NCBI GenBank assembly: GCA_026874595.1
Contig: CM049312.1
Span: 28,669,456-28,733,455 of the forward strand
Length of the DNA: 64,000 nt
Source: Sipunculus nudus
Taxonomy: Eukaryota > Annelida > Sipuncula > Golfingiida > Sipunculidae
Direction of reading: 5' to 3'
Shown: piece after piece, positions 36,325 through 48,891 of the stretch
Position numbering within the stretch: the first letter of the stretch is position 1
How the letters are laid out: every line of letters starts with the position of its first letter
Position numbers and translations under genes: made by a program
Notes under the pieces: model-generated
Database searches by the model: none
The model's input: only the letters and a program-made list of their open reading frames with translations
Told to the model about the DNA's origin: nothing

Positions 36325-37413
36325 GGTAATCGTGCAATATAACGGACCCATATTTCATGGTCTCACAAAAAAGTGTGACCACATTTCAATGAAAAAACTG
36401 TTTCATGTAAAAGTTGAAGATCCGGCGCATCTAATGATACAATATTTTTGTATGTTTGATATAAATATATTTTGCTACAAACTGTCGAAAAAGGGTAGTT
36501 TGCTGAAAATACCAAAAATGACGTCGTGTCAAAGACGTTCTCAGCCGACGTCATGAATCCACAGTACTGTACATGCATACCATGTTAAACAAAAGGATGA
36601 TGTCTAACAAAAATTACAGTCAATATATCTTTTTATGCATAGATAGAGAGACAATTTTACCTCTAAATATCCATATTTCCCAAGATTTAATAAAAGTTGA
36701 CGACGTCGTGCCGCCAAATACGTAAACATGCAACTGTCGTCTGTGAATGTATTCGACTGATCACGTTAACTCTTGCTTTATTCAGCTTTGTCTCTATGTA
36801 CGTTTTATATGTCAAATAAATATAAATTGTGTAATAAACAGTCATTTTTGTGGACAGTGTATAAAGACTACTTTTTAGACATGTCATTTATCTTATTTAT
36901 TTTTTTTGTCCTGTTAGACTACTTTATGTAAGGACAATCAGATGGGAACTTCCCCTCCCCATGAGTAACAGACTGGTAGCCCTTAAAATCGAGACGAAAG
37001 CGGGAGAAACACGGGACCATGTTGGGCGTATCATCCATATGTGACCACATTTTATAATATTATGTATATAATACAAACTTATATGGCTGGTCAAATAAAA
37101 TGTGGTCACACCTTATTTTTGTTAATATTTATTGGTAATAAATGTGGTCACGCCATATGTGACCATATTTTACAATATTATATATATAATACAAACATAT
37201 ATGGCTGTTCAAATAAAATGTGGTCACACCTTTATTTTTGTCAACATTTATTGTAAAAAATGTGGTCACACCATATGTGACCACATTCTAAAATATTATA
37301 TATTTATTACAAACTTATATGGCTTGTCAAATAAAATGTGGTCACACCTTATTTTTGTTAATATTTATTGAAAAAAATGTGGTCACACCATGTGACCACA
37401 TTTTATAATATAT

Positions 37414-37506
<93 letters not shown>

Positions 37507-37605
37507 CAAACTTATATGGCTGGTCAAATAAAATATGGTCAAACCTTATTTTTGTTAATATTAATTGGTAATAAATGTGGTCACACTATGTGACCACATT
37601 TTATA

Positions 37606-37673
<68 letters not shown>

Positions 37674-37778
37674 CAAACTTATATGACTGGTCAAATAAAA
37701 TATGGTCAAACCTTATTTTTGTTAATATTAATTGGTTATAAATGTGGTCACACCATGTGACCACATTTTATAATATAT

Positions 37779-37845
<67 letters not shown>

Positions 37846-38298
37846 CAAACTTATATGACTGGTCAAATAAAATATGGTCACACCTTATTTTTGTTAATAT
37901 TTATTGGTAATAAATGTGGTCACGCCATATGTGACCATATTTTATTATATTATATATATAATACAAACATCTATGGCTGTTCAAATCAAATGTGGTCACA
38001 CCTTATTTTTGTCAATATTTATTGTAAAAAATGTGGTCACACCATATGTGACCACATTCTAAAATATTATATATTTATTACAAACTTATATGGCTTGTCA
38101 AATAAAATGTGGTCACACCTTATTTTTGTTAATATTTATTGTAAAAAATGTGGTCACACCTTGTGACCATATTTTTTAATATATATATATATATAATACA
38201 AACTTATATGGCTAGTCAAATAAAATATGGTCACACCTTATTTTTGTTAATATTTATTGGTAATAAATGTGGTCACACCATGTGACCACATTTTATAA

Positions 38299-38329
<31 letters not shown>

Positions 38330-38908
38330 ATACAAACTTATATGGCTGGTCAAAGTGTTAAAATATGGTCACACCTTATTTTTGTTAATATTTATTGGTA
38401 ATAAATGTGGTCACGCCAAATGTGACCATATTTTATAATATTATATATATAATACAAACATATATGGCAGTTCAAATAAAATGTGGTCACACCTTATTTT
38501 TGTCAATATTTATTTTAAAAATGTGGTCACATCATATGTGACCACATTCTAAAAATTACATATATAATACAAACTTATATGGCTTGTTAAATAAAATGTG
38601 GTCATACCTTATTTTTGAAAATAATTATTGGTAAAAAATGTGGTCACACCTTATGTGACCACATTTTATAATATTCTATATATAATACAAACTTATATGG
38701 CTGGTCAAATAAAATGTTGTCACACCTTATTTTTGTCAATATTTATTGTGAAAAATGCGGTCACACCATATGTGACAACATTTTATAATATTCTATATAT
38801 AATACAAACTTATATGGCTGGTCAAATAAAATGTGGTCACACCTTATTTTTGTCAATATTTATTGTGAAAAATGTGTTCACACTATGTGACCACATTTTA
38901 TAATATAT

Positions 38909-38961
<53 letters not shown>

Positions 38962-40104
38962 CAAACTTATATGGCTTGTCAAATAAAATGTGGTCACACC
39001 TTATTTTTGTTAATATTTATTGTTAAAAAATGTGGTCACACTGATGTGACCACATTTTATAATATTCTATTTATGATACAAACTTATATGGCTGGTCAAA
39101 TAAAATGTGGTCACACCTTAGTTTGTCAATATTTATTTTTAAAATGTGGTCACACCATATGTGACCACATTTTATAATATTCTATATATAATACAAACTT
39201 ATATGGCTGGTCAAATAAAATGTGGTCACAACTTATTTTTTTATTGGTAAAAAATATGGTCACACTTATGTGACCACATTTTATAATATTCTATTTATAA
39301 TACAAACTAATATGGCTGGTCAAATAAAATGTGGTCACAACTTATTTTTTTATTGGTAAAAAATATGGTCTCTTGGTTTGAAAAAAATTCAGGTTTAAAT
39401 TTAGAAAAAAATAAGGGATATGATGATGTAAGAATATATTTAAATGTGGTCACAACACCTTTTTTTACTATTTCTAACTACTATATGTGGTCACACAATT
39501 TATACAAAAGAGATCACACCTTAATAATGTCATTCATTATAACTAATAAATGTTGTCACACTTAATAATTATTTTATTAAAATTAAGGATATTATTATGT
39601 TAGTATAACAAAAAATGTTGTAACATTATGCGGACGAACGTGTTTCTCACGTGTCTCTCTTGATTTTAAGTGCATGACTTGTCACGTGACACTGGACATT
39701 TGTTTACGTTCTGGCGGCAGGGCGTCGTCACCTTGAACGTACATCAAGTGAAATGTGGATAAAAAGAGGTAAAAAAGTATAAACATATATGGGTTATATT
39801 ATATATTGACTGTAAATTTTATAAGACATCATCTAAATGTATAACATGGTATATATGTATATTACTATGGATTCATGACGTCGGCTCAGAACGTCTATGA
39901 CACGACGTCATTTTGGGTATTTTCGGCAAACTACCCTTTTTCGACAGTTTGTAGCAAAATAAATATATAAATAACATACAAAAATATGATATCATTAGAT
40001 GCGCCGGATCGTCAACTTTATCATGCAAAAAAAATTTTAGTGAAATGTGGTCACACTTATTTGTGAGAGAGAGTAACATGGGTCCGTTATATTGCACGAT
40101 TACC
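36325..40104. mobile_element. 3.78-kb element with 406-bp terminal inverted repeats and internal satellite
   Basis: Terminal inverted repeats lie at 36325-36730 and 39698-40104. They begin GGTAATCGTGCAATATAACG and match closely, with small gaps, to a conserved GCCGCCA...CGTAAACA segment. The 8-bp direct duplication ATATTCAT sits immediately outside both ends (36317-36324 and 40105-40112). Long terminal repeats, GG termini and an 8-bp duplication fit Mutator-like or foldback elements; hAT-type and other 8-bp classes are not excluded. There is no transposase, so it is non-autonomous. Multiple GACGTC or GACGT sites lie in each repeat. It is nested in the family A element. Confidence 0.8.
37038..39360. 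repeat. 18-copy satellite with a TGTGGTCACA palindrome in each unit
   Basis: ACAAACTTATATGGCTGGTC or a close variant occurs 18 times. Unit length is about 115-130 bp, except where an internal (TA)n run is long (37421-37503, 37610-37670, 37784-37842). Each unit carries AAATGTGGTCACACC and, after a few bases, ATGTGACCACATTT, which together form a hairpin, then TTATTTTTGTTAATATTTATTG. It lies wholly between the two terminal inverted repeats. Confidence 0.95.
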
Positions 40105-40112
40105 ATATTCAT
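40105..40112. repeat. Target-site duplication, right copy
   Basis: ATATTCAT directly abuts the right terminal inverted repeat and is identical to 36317-36324. Confidence 0.8.
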
Positions 40113-40203
40113 AAGCTTTATTGACTCGATATAGTATCACAGTGGAGAAACATTTATAGTCCAATCACGATCAGCTGAGGGCCGTGACCCATGGGTCCCT
40201 TGT

Positions 40204-40490
40204 TTTGTTTTTTGTATCCTGGTGTCACCCAGGCCCGGTGTTTACCACACCTGCGGGTCCTGGGTGTGTAACCATTCTCATTGCTGGGTCATAACACCGA
40301 GGAACCCCCCAAAGACGCACTCATATGTGAGTGATACAGGGCTGTGGGGCACAGCCTTCCCATTAAGCCTGCAGAGCGGTCACCCTGGGTGAGGGCCAAC
40401 CGTGAAAAACCTCACCGCCTCGGCTGAGATTCGAACCCACAATCTCCTGGCTTTGAGTCCTGCGCTCTGCCCCTGAGCCACAGAAGCCGG
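40204..40490 (-). mobile_element. tRNA-derived SINE
   Basis: On the minus strand the head starts near 40490. It has an A-box-like TGGCTCAGGGGCAGAGC (40464-40480) and a B-box GGTTCGAATCTC (40426-40437), in the spacing of a tRNA polymerase III promoter. About 220 bp of unrelated body follow, and the tail ATACAAAAAACAAAAC abuts the 3' end of the family A element. The tRNA-like part does not fold as an intact tRNA (the anticodon stem is broken), so it is not called as a tRNA gene. Confidence 0.75.
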
Positions 40491-40494
40491 TTAT

Positions 40495-42190
40495 GTGCCG
40501 ATATCTTTTACGGACTTTTCATAGTATCGAGCTTTTAGCAATTCCAAACAAAGGAAATGTCAGTTTCAAAGTGACGAGTGAAGTCGTGTATAAAAACCTG
40601 ACTGTCTTTGGACCCACAGAGATTATAAAATGTTAAAAAGTGAGATTAAGATATTGAAAGAAGACTCAAGGAAAAACCAAGCACTTACCGTTGCACTTTG
40701 GTGTTTAAAAAGCACAGGCAAGGGGTAGAGCTTTGGAATAAAAATTGATGAATTAAATTCACAATTGAGGGCTTCTCAGTATGTAGGAGTCACTTGGATT
40801 CAGTATTCTTGATATTGCTTATTGTGCTTAATCAGATTATATGATTGGTATCATGGACAGGCAGGAAGTGGTCTGATTTTATCATTGAATTTTAGAGAAC
40901 ATACAATTCTATGGAACTACCAGAAGCAGTTCTCACAAAACACATTGGACCAGAAGTAGTTCTAGCATTCATATTGTAAAATAGTGCTGGTTTAACTCAG
41001 AAAGAGTAGCATCATCAGATTTGACATTGATACCTTGCTATTTCATAAATTCTTAACAAGAAAATTGAACCAATCAGGTGGCACATGTGAGGCCCATATA
41101 TGTGGCAGGGAAAACTATTTTAAGATCAGCCTTGTGATAAGAGACATTTTGAGAATCTGACCAATCAAATAAAGGCTTGTAAACATGGTGGGGTTCTGGT
41201 GCATGTGTTTGTGTTGATAAGGCGTATGAATTCGAACCGTCCTGATTTCTTCTTTAGTATTTTAACAATGGATTTGATTGGCTGTTATGCTGTCGGCCCC
41301 ATCACATGTGCGCCTGTTCAATATTCATGATATACGGAGCAAGGAGGCCAACTGAAGCAAGGTCTCTTCTCAACTGAGCTCAAAACGAGGCTTCCATGAA
41401 GATGCTAAGTACTGCATAGTTTCAAGTCCTTTATGATATTTTGTGGTACTTAATTAAATTGTTGTTCCTTGGTAGAATTTATTAATGCAGTTTGTGTGTG
41501 TTGGTGCTCGACAAAATTCTGCTCCCTAGTGGTTGTTCATCTGCTAGAAACTTTCAAGATGAAAAAAAGGAGTCCATCTAATGGAAGATTCTCCTTCATC
41601 GAATATCAATAGCGGCCACATGCCTGTAAATTTTACGGGGTTTCTGTTGCTATGGTTACAGATGGGAGGTTAACGTAAATAGGGGAATGTCTAGACTTTA
41701 TTGATGTTTGATTCTCTGTCAAATGAAGATCTAACATGGTTTTCCTACTTTGGTTGTGTAATGATTCACACACATGGAGGGCACTTTGTGACAGTCAAAG
41801 TTAGTGCAAACAGGAATTTATTGTTGTTTTTTGTGAGATAAAATACTTGGGCTCAAATGATGGAGTTATAGTGTTGCCTGCCAAGTGACTATATATTATT
41901 TAACCTTTACTGCAGGTTAGATCTGTGCATTGGGCCTGAAACATCAAATTTCCTTAGATGTTGTTCAGGACTAATTCAAAATTACATCACTGTATTCTAA
42001 AATTGGTCGTAAAGTGCTGATGCATGATGGACAGCTTTTGCAGATAATTTTGAAGTTTATATATGCCTTAGGAATTGAAGGTAAGATTAATAAAAGAGTG
42101 CCTTTGGACAAGCTTGTCATTGGAGCTTTCACTAGATTAGAAGTTGGAATTTAATCTTTATATATACTGAAGCTACATCCTGAGAAGAGG
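40495..42190. other. PHKG intron 2, middle part
   Basis: Intronic. No repeat boundary or coding segment was recognised. Confidence 0.4.
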
Positions 42191-42195
42191 TTTAA

Positions 42196-42564
42196 AGGTG
42201 CCCATTCACCTACCTTTTGAAAAAGAATTTATGTGATTTCTGGCTTCCTCTGTGTATATATTAAAGATATAAGGGTAATTCTGGTTATGTCAAGTTATTA
42301 CAAGGCCTCTGTGAAAGATGTATGAACTTGTTTATCAATATCATGTTTGTAAACACAGCAATGTTGATAAATGGGGAAAACTTGTAACCGAAGGTGGAAG
42401 TTTGCATATATGTGGAGGTATAAAGGTCACTTGTTATAACATGTTGATATTAATAATTAACAAAAGCAGCCTGTGTGTGGTGATATCAGTGTTTTCTGGC
42501 CTTTTTTATGAAAGCTCCAAGGAATTATTTGTTTTATAGAGGTCAGATAGGTAATTAGGTCACT
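42196..42564. mobile_element. TTAA-flanked MITE, copy 2 (inverted relative to copy 1)
   Basis: TTAA at both edges (42192-42195 and 42565-42568). The left end is AGGTGCCCATTCACCTA. The interior is the reverse complement of 8560-9023, for example GTTTGTAAACACAGCAATGT and AGGTCACTTGTT, with an internal deletion relative to that copy. Confidence 0.7.
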
Positions 42565-42568
42565 TTAA

Positions 42569-45500
42569 AACCAAAGTTTCCTGATAAACAATGGAACCAG
42601 GTTCTTGAAAATGAATATTTTAATATAAACAGGTATTCCTTTAAATCCTTTCACCCAAAGTGTTAGAGAAAAATAATGCATGTAACAGGACAAGTATTAC
42701 TTGCGAGTTAATGCTCTGATTTATATAATCTCCCATCCTGTTTTCATTTATTTTAATTTTTATGTATCTTTTTCTCAAGATAAGGTATCAAAGAGAAGAA
42801 TAAACAAACTGTAGGTAAAGCAGCAACATGAGACTATGCAAATGTTGTATATAAAGCTACAACATGAGGTAAAATTAAAATTTAAGCTGCAAGTGTAAAG
42901 CCATGGTGTTCAGAAATTTCTGAAATTTTAATGTTTGAATTTTTTTTTTTTTGCCAGGAAGTTAGACCTAATAGTTAGTATAATCTATTCAAGCTTGACG
43001 TCTAGGTCCGGCTAAATGGATTTGCGGTATGGGGTACACACGCTGCCAGGTTTTCATACCTGTGGATTATGCACACCTGGCCATCCCCATCACAGGTTTC
43101 TTACAGCTTTCAGAATCATTAACCTGCCATCTGCATCTGGGCTTGTGAAACCTTGAGGGTTAAAACAGCCCTGACTAGTCCCAATGAAAAATTGCTACAT
43201 ATGCCAGCCATTATATGACTGTGCCTATTCATTCCTCATAAATATTCATGTGCTTTGAATATCTGAATTTAAATCATGTGTGCTGAATGTTCACTGAAAT
43301 TGGTGAGATGTTGAAATGAGCTCATGCATCAAGTTTTAATGTTTTTCATAATTTTTCATAATCATGATTACTGGTATTTATAACTATGAATATTAATCTA
43401 AGGTTATTGTTCATCTTGTATTGTTATTTCATATGTTTGAATTACATTAATAAACTAAAGGTCAATAAAATGTATGCAGAGAAATCAGAAACCAGAAATC
43501 ACATAAATTAGGTGAATAGCTGGCTTTAAATGTAAATGCAATTTGTCACATTGGATTCTCTTTAATAATTATGTCTGTTGGTTTGCACAATATGTTCTCA
43601 TAGGTACTAATTTAACTGATTCTGTGTTTTATTTAGAAACACCCCATCCTGACAGTGGAGCATTGATTTTGTTCTAAATAAAGCCCAGGATACAAATCAA
43701 TGAAGATGTAGGACCAGCAGAGTGGAGCTCTTGCTTGAGCCTCCTTTTACTTTTTTTATCAGCTGGTTCATTATCAGAAAAAAAATCTCTGAAAATTTGC
43801 TACATTACTGTGTCAGCATCTGTAGTCATTCAAAAATGAGCACTGAATGATGCTGTCATTTGGAGCATGAAAATTGTGCTGGTTTGAGGTCTATAAGATT
43901 ATTGGACATGATTTAATGTTGTTGATTTGTTTACTCCCTCAGAATTTACAAGATTCACCTTAGCTAAAGCGTTAACAAATAAAAAGCTAGTTATTTTGGG
44001 AAATCCTTGAATTCCATGTTAAGAAGTGGGTGATAGTGTATCATTCACAAGAGTTTCTTTTATCCTAAATAAATTTTCACATTCTATGTTTGGAGGCTTT
44101 AAATAGCAAATCTGAAGGATCACTTGTTAAGTCTCTCATTTAGTAAAGCAATTCTGAAAGGATTTGATGAGTTCAGTTTTGTACCAAAATTTGATCCAAA
44201 TTGTTTTCCTGGAATTCCTGAAGTTCTTTTGGAGTGCAAAACTTTAGATAAGAATTTTTAAACCTTTTTTTTTATGTTTTATCCTTGTAATCTATTTTTC
44301 TGTCCTGTCCTGGCCAGGAAGTCCTATATGGCTGACTTTCCTCAATGATTAGAGTAATAGATATATGTGAAAGAGTCAATTGCACCTGATATTTATTTTG
44401 AACTTTGACTTTCAAGTTTGTGATTGGACAGGATACTTCAGACCACAGGCCACTTTCTAGAGACTTAAAACAGGAACTTTCTTGTCCTCCAACTGTCCTG
44501 TGCCCTCCTCCCACAGAAACACATATGCACACACATACACATTTCTATACTGTATGTGTAACCAGAAAATTAAAGTATATTTTAATTAGAACTGAAAATT
44601 TAACCAAAGATAAAATGAAAACAAATAGATATCAACAAATATATCTTAAACATTTTACCTTAATCAAAAGTGTAATAAAAAAGAGCTAGGTAAACATTTT
44701 TAGGTATTAAAAAAGGATTCTGACCCACTGTAACATAACAGGCCACTAAAAGTTCTAAAACACCTAATATTAGGAATTGTCAGAGGTCATGAGTTCTAAG
44801 TAGAAATGTTCCTTAAAGTTATTTTTTCTGCCAGATGCTACATGCTGCTGAGCCAGCTGTGCTTCTACAGTAAACGGGTTCAAGGCTGCTTGCTGATGGT
44901 GCAGCTAACCTTTTTGTTTTTTTATTATCCTCTAACGTTAAAACAGGCATCATACATGTGTATTTGCCGTTAGCATACAGAAATATCCATTTCCTATCTC
45001 CTTACCCATTCTGGACTGAAATTGGCTAATGCATATCACTTTCCTCTAGATGATGATCGATCTAAGAATTGGTTTATATCAATTTAAACACAAAAATCCT
45101 GAATTTATAAGCTGTTATATCACAGAGACTTGTAACAGATGGAAAATTTGCATAAAACCAGTGAATATTTTTGTCATCCATGCATTCAGATAAAAGTGTG
45201 GCATGACATGAATAAAAATGTTATACATGACATGCAAAGGGCAAACATTTTCTGTGAGCATCAGCTATGTGTTAATACAAATGTGCATGAATCCCTTACA
45301 AATGCTGTGATGCCTAATTCTTTCATACATGTACCAGGATGGGCTATTCCCTAATTTCATAGGAGATATCAAGTACTAGTTTGAAAACCATTTAGTTGCT
45401 TGGACATATAGCTGAGCGTCATGAAGGAGAACATGAAATTTTGTAAAATTAAAAATATTCATTGACCATCAAATATAGGGAATTCTTTCTAAATTTTGGA

Positions 45501-46004
45501 AAAGCTTTGTTTATATATTTAAAAAAAACTAATGGTTGAAATTTTGAAACGACTTTAATAATTAGGCCCGTGAATTGTAAGGAGTCTTGCAATTACGGAT
45601 TAATGCCATCATTGATTGTTTACTTTTGATTTTTTTTTTGTCATTTCAAATTATTACTGAAGTAGTTAATTTCAGACTTTAGTAAGTTTTAGCCAAGGAA
45701 TGATGCAAAAATTCATGTTTATTACAGCCATTTTTGATTCTGTGTGAGAGGAGGGTCTACCGACTAAGTAGCCTCAACATTGCGGCAATCTTCATCTCAT
45801 TTGAAAGACCTCAGAACACTTTAAGGTGGTACATGCAAAAACAATAACTGAAAAGAATCGATGCAGAGGTTAAAAATCAATTGCTATGTAATCAAGAGTT
45901 TCAATTCACTGAATTAATTATGTCATGCATCGTTACATCCCTGACTGTAATGTTATTAAGATGTGATTGAAATGAGATATTGATGTTCATTTTATTCTTT
46001 TCAG
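42569..46004. other. PHKG intron 2, distal part
   Basis: Intronic, AT-rich. A short GTTTGAATTTTTTTTTTTTG tract lies near 42935 and a partial family A 3'-end word (AGCTGAGCGTCATGA) at 45411-45425. No coding segment was recognised. Confidence 0.45.
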
Positions 46005-46059
46005 TCGAACTTCATGACACATTTGAGTCGCAGACATTCATTTTCTTGGTCTTTGAGCT
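46005..46059 (+). CDS. PHKG: PHKG coding exon 3
   Basis: A 55-base exon encoding the last two bases of Ile93 to the first two of Leu111. ELHDTFESQTFIFLVFEL is subdomain IV-V and includes the hinge (VFEL). The acceptor is TTATTCTTTTCAG and the donor CT|GTAAGT. It follows a 15.4-kb intron, the largest seen. The exon is short, but phase is preserved with its neighbours and the sequence matches PHKG closely. Confidence 0.92.
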
Positions 46060-47097
46060 GTAAGTAACACTTTTTATAGTTTTATATATGTATATAACTT
46101 TGAGAGATCATCAAGTGATCTTATTCTTTGGGTTAATAATAACTCAGAACTTTGTTAACATGGCCCAGTTTTAAATACATTGAACTAAAGTTCTTTGTAA
46201 TGAAATACAAATGAGGAGGGTGGTCAATATAATTCTTCTGTGATTTTTGGTGAGGGTGTGGTCATCCTCAGACCGTTCCTCCGACTTCTTTTTTGAAGAT
46301 ATGGATCTAAAACTCTCCCTGTAGATGAATTCCCACCTTGAGGCTGTCCTCGGGGTACATTTCTTTTTTATTTCAATGGCCTTATCAAACAAGGGCCCAA
46401 AATTAACACCTGACCCCAGGAAATGGTAGGTAGTATTCTCAGGGGTCCGGTAAATGTATCGGGCACCGGCCCCTTTTTGGGCATTTTTTTTGACAATTCA
46501 TGTAACTCTAATGAAAAAACAAGCAACCTTTTTGCTGCCAGAGGTCTGTTGACAGTTGTAACGTTACACATGTAACCAAGAACATGCCTCAGGTTAGATC
46601 ACTTGCTCTGTAAATAGAATATTTCCATATATGGAAATAACACTGGGTACCTGTAATGACGAAAAGTCATTTGCATACACTGTCATAAACTGGTAGCAGA
46701 CTCACGCTCCTCTTGGCCAATCGTTTTGTTTTTCCACCTGAGAGAAGTAGATTAACAACTAGGAACAAACAACCATGCAGTGTGCTGGAATTCTGTGGGA
46801 TCCAGCAATTTTTTTTTTTAAACTTCTTAATTCGGCTGCTGTTTTGTGAACTGACTAAATTACGAATATCACATATTGCATGTAAGAAATAAAGGTATAC
46901 TAATAGTAATAGTCAAGAAATTTCAAGAGGTCTTCAATCTGATGGGGAAACTTTTTACTGATGAATGCAGACAATTTGCCCTTGTAAACCATTCATCAGA
47001 GGACCTGTTAGTATAAAAACTATCTTCATACTAACAATGATCTGTTTGTTATGCTGCCAAGATACTTTGCTTCACCGAGCCGCTTTTACACATTATT
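46060..47097. other. PHKG intron 3, start
   Basis: Intronic. Two minus-strand frames (46171-46392 and 46368-46571) have no domain I recognise and no splice context that would support them. Nothing else was recognised. Confidence 0.4.
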
Positions 47098-48891
47098 AGC
47101 AAACCTGTGAGCTTATGCAATGATGTGGCGTCGTCCGGCGTCCGTGGTCCATCGTCTGTACGTTAACCCATACTATCTTGAAAACGGCATGAGTTAGCAT
47201 TACAAAATTTTATGCAAAAAATTAGTCATCTAAAAAAACTCTATCAGATTTTGCTTATTTTTTGGCTAACTGCATTTTCTTAGATTTTATAGGGAAAAAG
47301 CTTAAAAACCTTTACAAATCTTCTTCTCTGAAACTGTTCAGCCAAATTGTTCATTATTTTACAGAAATGATCCCTCGAACAATCTCAACAAGTTTGTTCG
47401 AATGGTTTAAGTTCGGTAATTTTTGGCCGAGTTACAAGAAGTTAAACTTAGTCATCTGTCAAAAAAAGCATACTTAAATTACAATCTCAGAAACGGCTGG
47501 AGCTATCATCACCAAATTATATGTGAATGTTTGTCACATGAGTCATATCTGAAATTGAGGTATTGGTGGCGCCACCTGCATCAGCCTTTTTTGTATAGGG
47601 GTCATCAGTGCCTGTATCATACTGAGGGCTACAAAAACTTCTCTTCTGAAACCATATGGCCAAATTGCTTAATATTGCACAGAAATGATCCTAGGCTAGT
47701 GCTTCCGGAAATTTGTTCAAATGGTGTCTTTTCAGTGACTTTTGGCTGAGTTATGGGAAGCTGTGTGTTTAGTCATATGCCATGACAGCCCAGTTTACCT
47801 CAGTGGCTACAAAGATCCTCTCCTCAAAAACCACCGGTCAGAATTCTTAAATCTCACACATTAATTATCCTTAGATGTTGATAATTCAAGTTTGTTCAAA
47901 GGGTTTTGGTTCAGTGATTTTTGGCCGAGTTATGGGAAGCTTAACTTAGCCATTTTTCTGTATTTTCCTATATGAGTTAAAAACCTGCAGATGGCTACTA
48001 TTTCAGATTTGGCAACAGGCCAAAGGTCAGTATGGATCTATTTATAGCTTTGGCAGACTTCCAACTGTATCAGATTAGGTAACCGGTCAAGAGTTCACAC
48101 AGTGCAGCCAGGTATAGGTCAGGAGTTCACTCAGTGCAGTAGCTGCATTCTATTTATAGCATTGGCAGACTGCTCACAGTGTCAAATTATGCACTAGGTC
48201 AAGAGTTCACTCAGTGCAGCCAGGTACAGGTCAAAAGTTCATTCAGTCTAGCCAGGTGCAGGTTATGAGTTCACTCAGTGCAGTAGCCTGAGCTAGCAAT
48301 TTGTCGCAGTTCACTTGGGGCAACTGCCTTTCTCACCTAAGCCTGGTCAGCCCAATGCATCAGACTCAAGGTAAGTTTGATGTAATGGCCTGATATTTTG
48401 GCCTGTCTATGTGTCTTTGATGGCTTTCTTGTTCACAAGACAGGTGTTGCCACCTACAATGACTTTTGCACAATGTATGTGCCTCCTTATTTCTACAGAG
48501 GAATTTGATATAATCAGCCTGAAATTGGGCATAGTTATACATATCGAATAGCTTTGTCATATACAAGACTGGTGGTGCCACCAACAATAATTTTTGCACA
48601 ATGTGTGTCCCTGCTTATTTCTCAGGAGGGGTTTGATATATCAGTCTGAAATTGGGCATATGTATATATCTCTGATAGCTTTGTTGTATACAAGACTGGT
48701 GGTGCCAACTGCAATCATTTTTGTGTTGTGTGCACCCATGCCAGAATTTCAGCAGTGATGTTTGTGTAATTGTTTCTTATTCAAATGTACTTGCATTGTT
48801 CATACACATGAAAAGTAATGGGCCAGTATTGAAGCATTATACCTAATGTATTTCCCAATGCACAGGTTCGCATTAGGCCTGTAGGCCTTGT
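47098..48891 (+). mobile_element. Helentron-like non-autonomous element, family B, copy 2
   Basis: Same ends as 61-3005: AGCAAACCTGTGAGC at the left; CACAGGTT, hairpin with TGTA loop and CCTTGT at the right. The bodies are collinear, but this copy has a single 177-bp unit (about 47760-47940) and lacks the CATGTGATCACC array, which accounts for most of the length difference. Confidence 0.6.

Larger units (their letters stand above)
31171..40202 (+). mobile_element. Helentron-like element, family A, expanded and interrupted copy
   Basis: The left end is AGCTCAGCTGACTATAAG after TTTTT. The right end is CAGCTGAGGGCCGTGACC, hairpin with CATG loop, then CCCTTGT at 40202. A GTCC microsatellite (31222-31276) follows the left end. 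The body contains a three-fold 1069-bp tandem repeat and is interrupted by a separate element (36325-40104) with its own target-site duplication. Without the insertion and two extra repeats it would be about 3.1 kb, similar to other family members. It fills much of PHKG intron 2. Confidence 0.6.

Noticed and set aside
36325-40104. Open frames rich in Tyr/Ile and in CGHT-type repeats
   Set aside because: They are translations of the satellite and its TA tracts in arbitrary frames.
40420-40490. tRNA gene
   Set aside because: The A and B boxes are present but the anticodon stem does not pair and a long unrelated tail follows. It is a tRNA-derived SINE head.
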